The notes under the pieces are model-generated. The model did not search any database. It had not been told where the DNA came from and worked only from the letters and a program-made list of their open reading frames with translations. Of a DNA stretch of 6,882 bases, positions 1 to 6,343 are shown one piece after another. The DNA is from Endomicrobiia bacterium (GTDB lineage Bacteria; Elusimicrobiota; Endomicrobiia; Endomicrobiales; Endomicrobiaceae). The stretch spans positions 1 through 6,882 of the forward strand of contig BNVZ01000070.1 in assembly GCA_025998475.1 (NCBI GenBank). Direction: 5' to 3'. The position numbers and the translations under genes were made by a program. Position 1 is the stretch's first letter; every line of letters begins with the position of its first letter.

Positions 1-29
1 TTGCAACCTCATCAAGCTTTTTACCTTGT

Positions 30-89
30 GGTGGTGGATATTTTGATACATGCGGGCTTTAGCCCTATTTAGTGTCAATATCCAACACC
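30..89. repeat. Long imperfect inverted repeat / hairpin
   Basis: Positions 30-42 pair with 77-89 in 12 of 13 places (core GGATATT with AATATCC). After a two-base bulge, 45-49 pair with 72-76 (one G-T pair), and the centre holds a perfect GGGCT/AGCCC stem at 54-65 with a two-base loop. No T-run follows, so it is not a standard terminator. It could be part of an IS or palindromic repeat family, or a structured RNA; nothing in the window distinguishes these. Confidence 0.5.
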
Positions 90-162
90 CTTATACACCT
101 TGATTATACTTGTTTCTTAAGGAACAATTTAGGAGGTCTATTGATATAAGGATTTTTTATGT

Positions 163-189
163 CTTTAGCACCAAAATCAGAACAATACC
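163..189 (-). mobile_element. IS-end-like sequence (probable IS1-family terminal repeat remnant)
   Basis: Read on the minus strand from 189 inward to the left, this begins GGTATTGTTCTGATTTTGGT. The 14-mer ATTGTTCTGATTTT is shared exactly with the end at 6344, next to the decayed IS1-family transposase, and the flanking GG and GT also match with one base missing there. GGT at the tip is usual for IS1-family ends. The element interior would lie at 1-162, where I cannot recognise any transposase, so this is a solo or badly eroded end. Confidence 0.4.
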
Positions 190-272
190 TTGCGCGATGG
201 AGTGACTGTGAAAATAACTGATAAAACATGTATTTTTATGCGTTTATTCTACAAATCTTAAAGAAGGTTTGT

Positions 273-301
273 TTGACTGAAGTTGATTTTTTGAGTAAAA
301 T
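273..301 (+). promoter_or_regulatory. Sigma70-type promoter for the tRNA gene
   Basis: A -35 box TTGACT (273-278) and a -10 box TAAAAT (296-301) are separated by exactly 17 bases. The following bases, GAACGCG, form a G+C-rich discriminator in AT-rich surroundings, as is common for stable-RNA promoters under growth-rate or stringent control. The predicted transcription start is near 308, leaving a leader of about 20 bases before the tRNA at 328. Confidence 0.75.
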
Positions 302-327
302 GAACGCGTATTATTTGATAGCGAATC

Positions 328-401
328 GGGCCTGTAGCTCAGTTGGTTAGAGCACTCGACTCATAATCGAATGGTCGTAGGTTCAAGTCCTACCAGGCCC
401 A
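328..401 (+). tRNA. tRNA with CAT anticodon, probably tRNA-Ile2 (k2C-AU)
   Basis: The cloverleaf is complete. The acceptor stem is GGGCCTG/CAGGCCC, the D-stem GCTC/GAGC, the anticodon loop CTCATAA with anticodon CAT at 362-364, the T-stem GTAGG/CCTAC with loop TTCAAGT, and the discriminator base is A (401). The 3' CCA is not encoded and must be added by the CCA-adding enzyme. Pair 27-43 of the anticodon stem is a C-A mismatch. A CAT anticodon could mean elongator Met or the Ile tRNA whose C34 is converted to lysidine by TilS. Acceptor pairs C4-G69 and C5-G68, known positive determinants for TilS in E. coli, favour Ile2. There is no G-C run typical of initiator tRNA in the anticodon stem, so fMet is unlikely. 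It has its own promoter at 273-301. Confidence 0.95.
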
Positions 402-450
402 AGTATGAATAATGTCGTAACTTGCTTCTGTAAAATCTAAAAATACATAT

Positions 451-523
451 TAGACCTCTTGCACAACTAAGTGTTAAATTCAAAATTACAAATACCTGAA
501 ACTCAAGTTATGCAAGAGGTCTA
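451..523. repeat. MITE-like element with 18-bp terminal inverted repeats; possible bidirectional terminator
   Basis: Positions 451-468 (TAGACCTCTTGCACAACT) and 506-523 are inverted repeats matching in 17 of 18 bases, enclosing a 37-base AT-rich, non-coding centre. If the tips are taken as AGACC/GGTCT, a 3-bp direct repeat ATT flanks the element (449-451 and 523-525), as a target-site duplication would. The shape, size and ends suggest a miniature inverted-repeat element derived from an insertion sequence; I cannot name the family. It lies between the tRNA and the converging acyltransferase gene, so as RNA the 18-bp stem could end both transcripts, though the T-tracts after it are weak. Confidence 0.6.
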
Positions 524-645
524 TTATTTATTGATCATTTTTAAAGGAAAAAGGTATGTGGCAATAAACAGAATATTTTTATAGCAAGTTGATCGCATCT
601 CTGAAACTACAATATGGTGCAATTTAAAGTAATTTGACTATATCT

Positions 646-1533
646 TTAATGACGAGTATTCCACTTGCGATGAAACCAAAACCACTGTTGAGGATATTTA
701 CGTACGGCATCTTCGAGTTTCTTTGAGTAAAAAGTATTAATTATTTCTATATCTTTTTCCTCGTCGCCGGTATTAGGCATCGGAACTTGCGTAAACTCAA
801 CTTTCATAACTCCATCGTTTTGTCTTATGCCTAAAGCAATGATTATACGGCATTTCGTTCTTAACGCAAAAAGGGCGGCTCCCTTCGGAGTTGAAGCTAA
901 GCGTCCAAAAAATGGAACGAAGCATCCCTGATGACTTGCATCTTGATCAGACAAAATCGCGACAAATTCGTTTCTTTTTAAAGCTTTTAAAACTGCCCTA
1001 AACGACATTCCGTCTCTACTTATAATATTAATACCATGGCGAGTACGTATATCATTCATCATTTTATCTACGAATATATTTGACTGAGACGCAACAATCA
1101 CAGACATCGGATATATTTTTGAAAAGGCCAAAGCAGTAAGCTCCCAATTCCCCAAATGAGCAGACATTAAAATGGTTCCATTTCCTGAAGCATAAGATTG
1201 TTCGACCAGATGTTCGTTTGTACAAACAAGAAGTTTTTTAATTTTTTCGTCCGTCATGATAGGAAAAAATATAATTTCAACGATAGTTCTCATAAAATTC
1301 TTATATACGTTTCTCGCTATAAGTTTTATTTCTTTTCGAGATTTTTCGGGAAAAGACCGAGTAAGCATTGCTAAAACATGTTTTTTTCTGATTGGAATAA
1401 AATAATACACAAACACCGCTATATACTGACTAAATTTAACTGAAACTTTGAGAGGAAATAACCTGACAATAAAAACTAATACATTGAGAGAGAGATATTC
1501 AACATAGTTCTGAAAATTTGTTCTTTTAGCCAT
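646..1533 (-). CDS. LpxL/HtrB-type lysophospholipid (lipid A) acyltransferase
   Basis: The 295-residue protein matches the length and motif order of the LpxL/HtrB family, which transfers an acyl chain from acyl-ACP to a lipid A precursor at the inner face of the cytoplasmic membrane. A hydrophobic N-terminal stretch (about residues 12-48) would anchor it. The catalytic HX4E motif is HLGNWE (H126, E131), followed by the SDQD element (195-198), a PFFG motif (207-210) and the PQQWFWFHRKW block near the C-terminus (281-291), all family hallmarks. The ATG start has AAGGA ten bases upstream, inside the last codons of the preceding Fe-S gene, whose stop lies three bases away, so it is the last gene of the smc operon. 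The reading frame is intact. The family is clear; the exact acceptor (Kdo2-lipid A, lipid IVA, or another glycolipid, since PIM acyltransferases share the fold) cannot be told from sequence alone. Confidence 0.88.
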   Translation of the reverse strand: MAKRTNFQNYVEYLSLNVLVFIVRLFPLKVSVKFSQYIAVFVYYFIPIRKKHVLAMLTRSFPEKSRKEIKLIARNVYKNFMRTIVEIIFFPIMTDEKIKKLLVCTNEHLVEQSYASGNGTILMSAHLGNWELTALAFSKIYPMSVIVASQSNIFVDKMMNDIRTRHGINIISRDGMSFRAVLKALKRNEFVAILSDQDASHQGCFVPFFGRLASTPKGAALFALRTKCRIIIALGIRQNDGVMKVEFTQVPMPNTGDEEKDIEIINTFYSKKLEDAVRKYPQQWFWFHRKWNTRH

Positions 1534-1536
1534 CTG

Positions 1537-1725
1537 TTAACTATCCTTAATAAAAATTTTAGCAAGTATACTTCTTTTAAAGCCGACTGCTCTACTCGGA
1601 CACATTTCATGGCAACAAAAGCAACTTATACACTTTTTTGTATAGACATATGGATACGCATTGTTTTTATGTCGTATTGCACCAATCGGACATGCTCTTA
1701 TGCAAAGCATACATTTTACACACAT
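1537..1725 (-). CDS. Segment 3: C-terminal 2x[4Fe-4S] ferredoxin domain
   Basis: The 62-codon frame has two complete CxxCxxCxxxCP motifs: cysteines 2, 5, 8, 12 and cysteines 32, 35, 38, 42, each set followed by proline. This is the classic bacterial-type ferredoxin layout for two cubane clusters and probably carries electrons for the DUF362 protein. The ATG lies inside the A8 run context with no ribosome-binding site, so it is not a separate ferredoxin gene but the displaced C-terminus. All eight cysteines are retained, arguing against long-standing decay. Confidence 0.65.
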   Translation of the reverse strand: MCVKCMLCIRACPIGAIRHKNNAYPYVYTKKCISCFCCHEMCPSRAVGFKRSILAKIFIKDS

Positions 1726-2395
1726 TTTTTTTATTTATATCTACTTTCACCCATAACAATTTACCTAAAATGCGTACTATAAACTTAGGAAGCAAATCTA
1801 ATTTTCTTAAATTCGGAAATCTAAAATTCTTAAAATTAAAATTTTTTGACGGTTCCCCAGCAAGTTCAATTTTATTAAAGATATTTTTAGTTATTTTCAA
1901 ATTTTTTAACAAATCACTGTCAGATATATTATAATTTAGCTCATTCAACAAGTATGCATCAAGAACAGCAGCATCGCTTGAAGCAGCAATTAAATTTGTT
2001 TTTCTAACATCCCCAGCACTGGGACCGTTTCCTTCCATAGACAAAATACCGTCAACAAGAGTAAATCTTATTTTATCTTTAAAAAACAAATAAATTTTTG
2101 AAAGAAAATCTGCAAACTCTTTATTTTTAGATGCATATTTATGATATTTCACTTTCATAAGACCCGGAACGCAACCGTAAAGATTTTTTACACCCGCGGA
2201 AATACTCATCAACATATGAGTTTTTAGCTTTGGAAGATTAATTATTCCATCACAGTCTAAAGCAGCATTTGAAAAATTAACTTCTTTTATATTTTTATCG
2301 TCTATATCAAATTCTTTTGAACCTACAGCCTCAAAATTGACAAACTTGACATTTTCTTCTACGCAAATTTTTTTTCCATTAAAGTAACTTTCCAT
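1667..2395 (-). CDS. Segment 2: central part of DUF362 protein (out-of-frame continuation)
   Basis: The frame contains the DUF362 core: NLPKLKTH (residues 53-60), GVKNLYG (68-74) and DGILSMEGNGP (about 115-125), which are strong family signatures. The apparent ATG at 2393-2395 lacks a good ribosome-binding site (only GGG about 13 bases upstream) and overlaps segment 1 by 17 bases. The authentic family sequence seems to begin only after the A8 run, so this start is probably an artefact of the frameshift. The last 19 residues, after VDINKK, are out-of-frame readings of the ferredoxin domain. Confidence 0.55.
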   Translation of the reverse strand: MESYFNGKKICVEENVKFVNFEAVGSKEFDIDDKNIKEVNFSNAALDCDGIINLPKLKTHMLMSISAGVKNLYGCVPGLMKVKYHKYASKNKEFADFLSKIYLFFKDKIRFTLVDGILSMEGNGPSAGDVRKTNLIAASSDAAVLDAYLLNELNYNISDSDLLKNLKITKNIFNKIELAGEPSKNFNFKNFRFPNLRKLDLLPKFIVRILGKLLWVKVDINKKNVCKMYALHKSMSDWCNTT

Positions 2396-2669
2396 AAGTT
2401 TTTATATCCCTTATTGCTCCTCCATGACTATCTCCTACAAGAGGCACAGCACCTACTTCTTTTACAAGCCTTATAACAGCCCTTACAATTTCGGGGTGCG
2501 TCGTTACGGCTTTAGATGGATCTTTAGGACTCAGAAGATTTGGCTTGATAAGAATTCTTTCTGAAGGCCTTACAAAAACAGACACGCCTCCAATAAGATT
2601 AACCGCTTCTCGAACAGCATTATCTGCCTTGCTATAGTCATCACATTTAACAAGACTTATTTTCGTCAT
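2379..2669 (-). CDS. Segment 1: N-terminal part of DUF362 protein (96 codons)
   Basis: This open frame carries the start of the DUF362 fold: the KPN motif (residues 42-44), TTHPE (56-60) and GDSHGG (79-84), each characteristic of the family's N-terminal half. It begins with the ATGA overlap with smc, so it is translationally coupled to it. It runs out of frame after residue 93 and stops three codons later. As it stands it gives only about a quarter of the protein and is unlikely to work alone. Confidence 0.6.
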   Translation of the reverse strand: MTKISLVKCDDYSKADNAVREAVNLIGGVSVFVRPSERILIKPNLLSPKDPSKAVTTHPEIVRAVIRLVKEVGAVPLVGDSHGGAIRDIKTYGKLL

Positions 2670-5600
2670 TGCACAATAGCCTCATCTTGCTTACTCATCT
2701 TTACTGATATTATTTTTGAAACGCCACGCTCTTCCATTGTGACCCCGTAAAGAATATCAGCCATTTCCATTGTGCGTCTATTATGCGTTACAACCAAAAA
2801 TTGCGTTTTTGTAGAAAATTCCTTTATCATGGCATCGTATCTGCCGACATTTGCATCGTCCAAAGGAGCGTCAACTTCGTCCAAAATACAAAAAGGGGAA
2901 GGTTTAACCATAAAAAACGCAAACAATAAAGCAACAGCAGTTAAAGCCTTTTCCCCTCCTGAACACAAAGAAATATTCTGCAATTTCTTTCCTGGTGGTT
3001 GAGCGCAAATATCAACGCCGCTTTCAAGTAAATTATTTTCGTCCGTAAGCATTAAATCTGCTTCTCCGCCACCAAAAAGTTTTCTGTAAAGATCTTTAAA
3101 ATTTTCTCTTACAATATCAAAAGTTTTTTTGAAATTTTCAATGGTAGATTGATTAATTTTCTTTATAACTTCGTGCAAATCATCTTTGGCTTTTAATAAA
3201 TCCTGCTGTTGCGTTAAAAGAAAATTATATCTTTGTTCTAATGCGTCGTATTCCTCCTGCGCGGCAAGGTTAACAGAACCTAAAGATTCCATTTTTCTTT
3301 TTATCCTGATAATTTCTTCATTATTTACCTCAACACCGTCAAAATCGTTTTTAATTTCTTCATAGCTCTTGCCGTATGTTTCCGCAAGTCTCTTTTCCAA
3401 ATCATTTTTCTGATACTCAAAATTCTTTAAATCAACCTGCATAGCATTTACTTCATTATTTAAACTGTCAACTTTACCGCGCAAATCATGCAACTCATTA
3501 GTTTTTGCGTCTAGGGTATCTTGCAAGATTTGCTTATTTGTCAAAGAAACTTGTATTTCAGCTTCTTTTTGAGTTTGAGCTTCGTACATTTGCTGTATTT
3601 TTAAAGTCTCTGTCCTTTGAGAAGCAAGGAGAGTTGAAAGCTTTTCATCGCCTTCAACAATTCCACTTTCAGCATGCTGTATCTGCTGTTTTATATTTGC
3701 GATATTATCAACAAGATATTGTTGCCCTTTTTGTTTATTTTCAATCTCAGCTACTTTCTTATCCCAAGTACTTCTTGCATTCATCATCGATGGAGCAATA
3801 AGTTCTTCTTCTTTTCTTACAGAAAATATATCACTTTCAATAATTTTTAATTCTTCATAAAACTTATTTTCTTCATCCTCATAACCTGCAAGATTTGTTT
3901 CAAAAGCAGATATTTTTTCGTTAAAAGAAGCAATCTCTACGCTTTTGGCAGTTATTTCTTCTTTATGCTTATTTATTTCTTCAGTAATGCTTCTTATATA
4001 ATTTTTTTTCTCTTCAATCTGAGAATGCTTCCCCTCAATTTGAGTTTTTACTTTTATTGCATCAAACCCAACCCGCTCTTTTTCAAGACGAGATTTAATT
4101 TGAAAATCATTGATTTGATATATTTCAGATTGCGTTGAAGAAATGTTTTGTCTAACCTCTTCTGATGCTTCCTGGAGTTTCTTTATCCGTTCTTCAATCA
4201 ATACGGGCTTTTCAAAAGATATTTTTCCACCACCTTGAACAACAACATTCCCATAAATTCTATTTCCAAAAACAAGCGTATTAGAGCATACAAAACGAAT
4301 AATCTTCTCGTCCGTTGAATTATATTTTAAATATTTTATCAATTCAGTATAGCCTATGGGTAACCCTATGCCGAAGCTTCGCCAAGAATCTGAAATTTTT
4401 TCGACCACTATAAATGAAAGCCTGCTTAAACCGTTTTCTTCCAAAAACTTAATAGCTCTCTCCGCTTTTTCCGTTGTGTCGCACACAAGATAGTTTAATT
4501 TCTCGCCAAGTGCTGACGCTACAAGCTCATCTTTATCGTCATCGGCATCAATTAAACTGCTTATAGGGCCTCTTGCGACATTTCCCAATCTTAATACAGC
4601 TCTTATAGAAGATCTTACTGGATCATGTTGATCAAATTCTTTTAATGTAGCTATACGAGAATCATTAGAAGCAAGAGATTCCTTATACTGCAATAAAAGA
4701 TTTTCAAAAGTCTTCAGTTTTTCTTCATTTTCAGAAACAGTTTTGTTTATTTCTTCCTTTTTAGTCTCGAGAGAAAGTAATGATTCATTAGCTGCGGCGA
4801 GCTCAGATTCAATAAGAACGATTTCCCGATTTGTAGGTTCAACATCGTTTTCAAGTCTTGTTGTTATTCTTTGTAAAGACACCGTATCGGCATCAAGATG
4901 TATTTTTATTTCAGAAAGTTCTGCTTTTAAATTAAGCTGTTGCTCTTTTTCGGATTCAATCCTTGAAAGTTTTGAACGAATTTCATTTTCCATGGACTCA
5001 AATCCAAGAAGTTTAGATTTTATTGAATTATACTGCTGTTCTTTTTCTTTATATTCTTTCTCAAGATTCTCCACTTCATAAGCTAAAGACCCATCATCAG
5101 TATTTAAAATTTTAAGCTGCTCTTCCATCTGAAGAACTTTATCTTTATTTATTACAAGTTCCTGCTCAAGCTTTTCCTTTTCAGATTTTATTTCTGCCTG
5201 GCGCTGCATAGCATGCTGTATTATTTGATCAGCTACACCCACTTGCATTTTTATTTCGCTTAAATCCTTGTTTGCATTTACATACTGCTCATTTTTTTCA
5301 TCTAAAGTAAGACGCATATTCTGCATTTCCACATCAAGCTGGGCCATAAAAGAATTTGTCGATTCAAATTCTTTTATCTTTGGATCCAGATTCGTTTTTA
5401 TTCTTGCTATTTCACTGTCACCGTAAGATATGTGCCAAGCTAAAGAAGCAATCTCATAGTTAGCAAGATCTTCTTGATACTTCTTATATTGTTTTGCCTT
5501 TTTTGCCGCTATATCCAAAGCTGTTATTTGCTGTTTATGAATCACAATTGCATCAGATAAACGCGACATGTCTGTATCTATTTTCTCAAGTCTCCTTAAG

Positions 5601-6130
5601 GTCTCTTCTCTTCTCACTTTATATTTAGATACACCGGCAGCCTCTTCAAAGAGCTCCCTTCTATCTTCGGGATTTGCAGTAGTTAAAAAATCAACTTTAC
5701 CCTGTTCAATTATTGAATAACCGTCGAAACCTATACCAGTATCTAAAAACATATCTCTTATATCTTTAAGTCTACACTGCGTTTTATTAATAAAATATTC
5801 GCTCTCTCCGCTTCTAAACAATCTTCTTGTCACAGTAACTTCAGAATAATCTATGGGCAATACATTTTTTGAGTTATCAAAAGTAAGCGAAACCTCTGCC
5901 ATCCCAGTAGTAGATCTGGTCTGAGTGCCTCCAAATATAACTTCCTGCATATTTGAACTCCTCATTGACCCTGCCCTCTGCTCGCCAAGACACCAACGTA
6001 TAGAGTCAGATATATTTGACTTACCGCATCCATTAGGACCAACAATACCAGAAATTCCAGGTTCAAAATCCAATATCGTTCTGTCGGCAAATGATTTAAA
6101 ACCACATATTTCTACTTTCTTTAAATGCAT
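2666..6130 (-). CDS. smc: Chromosome segregation/condensation ATPase SMC
   Basis: The 1154-residue protein is an intact SMC, close to the usual 1150-1190. Homodimers with ScpA/ScpB kleisin partners (not in this window) organise and help segregate the chromosome by loop extrusion. The N-terminal head has Walker A GPNGCGKS (residues 31-38). Long coiled coils (about 170-500 and 645-1000) flank a hinge (about 505-645) that ends in a glycine-rich VQGGGK stretch. The C-terminal head has the signature LCSGGEK (1055-1061), Walker B FCILDEVD (D1084, E1085), a D-loop at 1089-1095 and the switch histidine H1116. The signature reads CSGGE where many SMCs have LSGGE. Start: ATG at 6128-6130 with AAGGA ten bases upstream. 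Its stop overlaps the next gene by 4 bp (ATGA), so it leads the operon. No clear promoter is visible upstream. Confidence 0.98.
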   Translation of the reverse strand: MHLKKVEICGFKSFADRTILDFEPGISGIVGPNGCGKSNISDSIRWCLGEQRAGSMRSSNMQEVIFGGTQTRSTTGMAEVSLTFDNSKNVLPIDYSEVTVTRRLFRSGESEYFINKTQCRLKDIRDMFLDTGIGFDGYSIIEQGKVDFLTTANPEDRRELFEEAAGVSKYKVRREETLRRLEKIDTDMSRLSDAIVIHKQQITALDIAAKKAKQYKKYQEDLANYEIASLAWHISYGDSEIARIKTNLDPKIKEFESTNSFMAQLDVEMQNMRLTLDEKNEQYVNANKDLSEIKMQVGVADQIIQHAMQRQAEIKSEKEKLEQELVINKDKVLQMEEQLKILNTDDGSLAYEVENLEKEYKEKEQQYNSIKSKLLGFESMENEIRSKLSRIESEKEQQLNLKAELSEIKIHLDADTVSLQRITTRLENDVEPTNREIVLIESELAAANESLLSLETKKEEINKTVSENEEKLKTFENLLLQYKESLASNDSRIATLKEFDQHDPVRSSIRAVLRLGNVARGPISSLIDADDDKDELVASALGEKLNYLVCDTTEKAERAIKFLEENGLSRLSFIVVEKISDSWRSFGIGLPIGYTELIKYLKYNSTDEKIIRFVCSNTLVFGNRIYGNVVVQGGGKISFEKPVLIEERIKKLQEASEEVRQNISSTQSEIYQINDFQIKSRLEKERVGFDAIKVKTQIEGKHSQIEEKKNYIRSITEEINKHKEEITAKSVEIASFNEKISAFETNLAGYEDEENKFYEELKIIESDIFSVRKEEELIAPSMMNARSTWDKKVAEIENKQKGQQYLVDNIANIKQQIQHAESGIVEGDEKLSTLLASQRTETLKIQQMYEAQTQKEAEIQVSLTNKQILQDTLDAKTNELHDLRGKVDSLNNEVNAMQVDLKNFEYQKNDLEKRLAETYGKSYEEIKNDFDGVEVNNEEIIRIKRKMESLGSVNLAAQEEYDALEQRYNFLLTQQQDLLKAKDDLHEVIKKINQSTIENFKKTFDIVRENFKDLYRKLFGGGEADLMLTDENNLLESGVDICAQPPGKKLQNISLCSGGEKALTAVALLFAFFMVKPSPFCILDEVDAPLDDANVGRYDAMIKEFSTKTQFLVVTHNRRTMEMADILYGVTMEERGVSKIISVKMSKQDEAIVQ

Positions 6131-6140
6131 TATATTATTT

Positions 6141-6145
6141 TCCTT
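6141..6145 (-). promoter_or_regulatory. Ribosome-binding site of smc
   Basis: AAGGA on the minus strand lies ten bases before the smc ATG and fixes the start. The other two operon starts have the same ten-base spacing (GAGG for the DUF362 gene, AAGGA for the acyltransferase), which supports all three start calls. Confidence 0.7.
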
Positions 6146-6165
6146 ATAAAAGAATATTTTAGCTA

Positions 6166-6285
6166 TCAGCTAGCCCACCTCGCCGAAGTTTTTTCTCTTA
6201 GCAATACGCGTTTATTTGGTTCTGTTTCTAAAATAACACCACCGTTTTGCTTCAAGCATTTCGCTGCAAAAATAACACAGCGCAC
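6166..6285 (-). pseudogene. Unrecognised 39-codon coding-like remnant upstream of smc
   Basis: From a GTG at 6283-6285 to TGA at 6166-6168 the minus strand reads 39 codons including KQNGGVILETEPNKRVLLRE, whose composition looks like real protein and not random AT-rich translation. A TGA lies immediately before the GTG, next to a nine-T run (coding sense), and there is no ribosome-binding site, so it is more likely the C-terminal tail of a decayed gene than a working small gene. I do not recognise the family. It ends 35 bases before smc in the same direction. Confidence 0.3.
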
Positions 6286-6343
6286 TCAAAAAAAAACAAA
6301 GACATACCGACAGCGATTTGCTTTTAGCTTTTAGACAAACCAT

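Larger units (their letters stand above)
1537..2669 (-). pseudogene. DUF362 / 4Fe-4S ferredoxin-domain protein, broken by frameshifts
   Basis: Three consecutive minus-strand reading frames together spell one DUF362 protein of about 377 residues with a C-terminal double 4Fe-4S domain, the usual length and architecture of the family. Its biochemical role is not established. The first break lies at 2368-2396. The frame ending KTYGKLL is followed, in the third frame, by family-like WKVTLMEKK and then by the second open frame. This is best explained by a lost T at TAT(T)GG near 2394 plus a lost A in the A8 run at 2368-2375. A single one-base insertion is the simpler alternative. The second break is at the A8 run 1725-1732, where removing one A fuses VDINKK to CVKC. 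Start: ATG at 2667-2669 overlapping the smc stop as ATGA, with GAGG ten bases upstream. All family motifs survive, so either the decay is recent or polymerase slippage at the A8 runs still yields some protein. Confidence 0.8.

Noticed and set aside
2..52. Minus-strand open stretch reading SKYPPPQGKKLDEVA toward the left edge.
   Set aside because: It has no start codon or ribosome-binding site, lies partly inside the hairpin at 30-89, and the window ends before it can be tested; it might be the beginning of something outside.
159..221. A 20-codon ORF (ATG to TGA, plus strand) with AAGG seven bases upstream.
   Set aside because: It overlaps the IS-end-like sequence at 163-189, is very short, and the better AGGAGG at 131-136 is too far from the ATG; probably chance.
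524..645. A gene or promoter between the MITE-like element and the acyltransferase stop.
   Set aside because: Only a three-codon frame follows the AAAGGA-like sequence near 543 and no promoter boxes with proper spacing are visible; it appears to be plain AT-rich spacer.
1537..1725. A stand-alone small ferredoxin gene.
   Set aside because: It has no ribosome-binding site, its ATG abuts an A8 run, and the upstream frame ends in VDINKK exactly where a DUF362 protein passes into its ferredoxin domain; it is a displaced C-terminus.
1638..1934. Plus-strand open frame opposite the DUF362 gene.
   Set aside because: It is antisense to recognisable DUF362 and ferredoxin motifs and has no family features; a shadow.
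2368..2396. Programmed ribosomal frameshifting at the first DUF362 junction.
   Set aside because: There is no clear X XXY YYZ heptamer with a downstream stem-loop, and the second junction needs a different correction; homopolymer indels or transcriptional slippage fit better.
2772..6149. Several plus-strand open frames of 74-112 codons across smc.
   Set aside because: All are antisense to an intact, fully recognisable smc and show only Ser/Phe/Leu-rich shadow composition.
6131..6165. A promoter for smc (TAAAAT-like -10 near 6158).
   Set aside because: No acceptable -35 box lies 16-18 bases upstream of it, so it cannot be supported.
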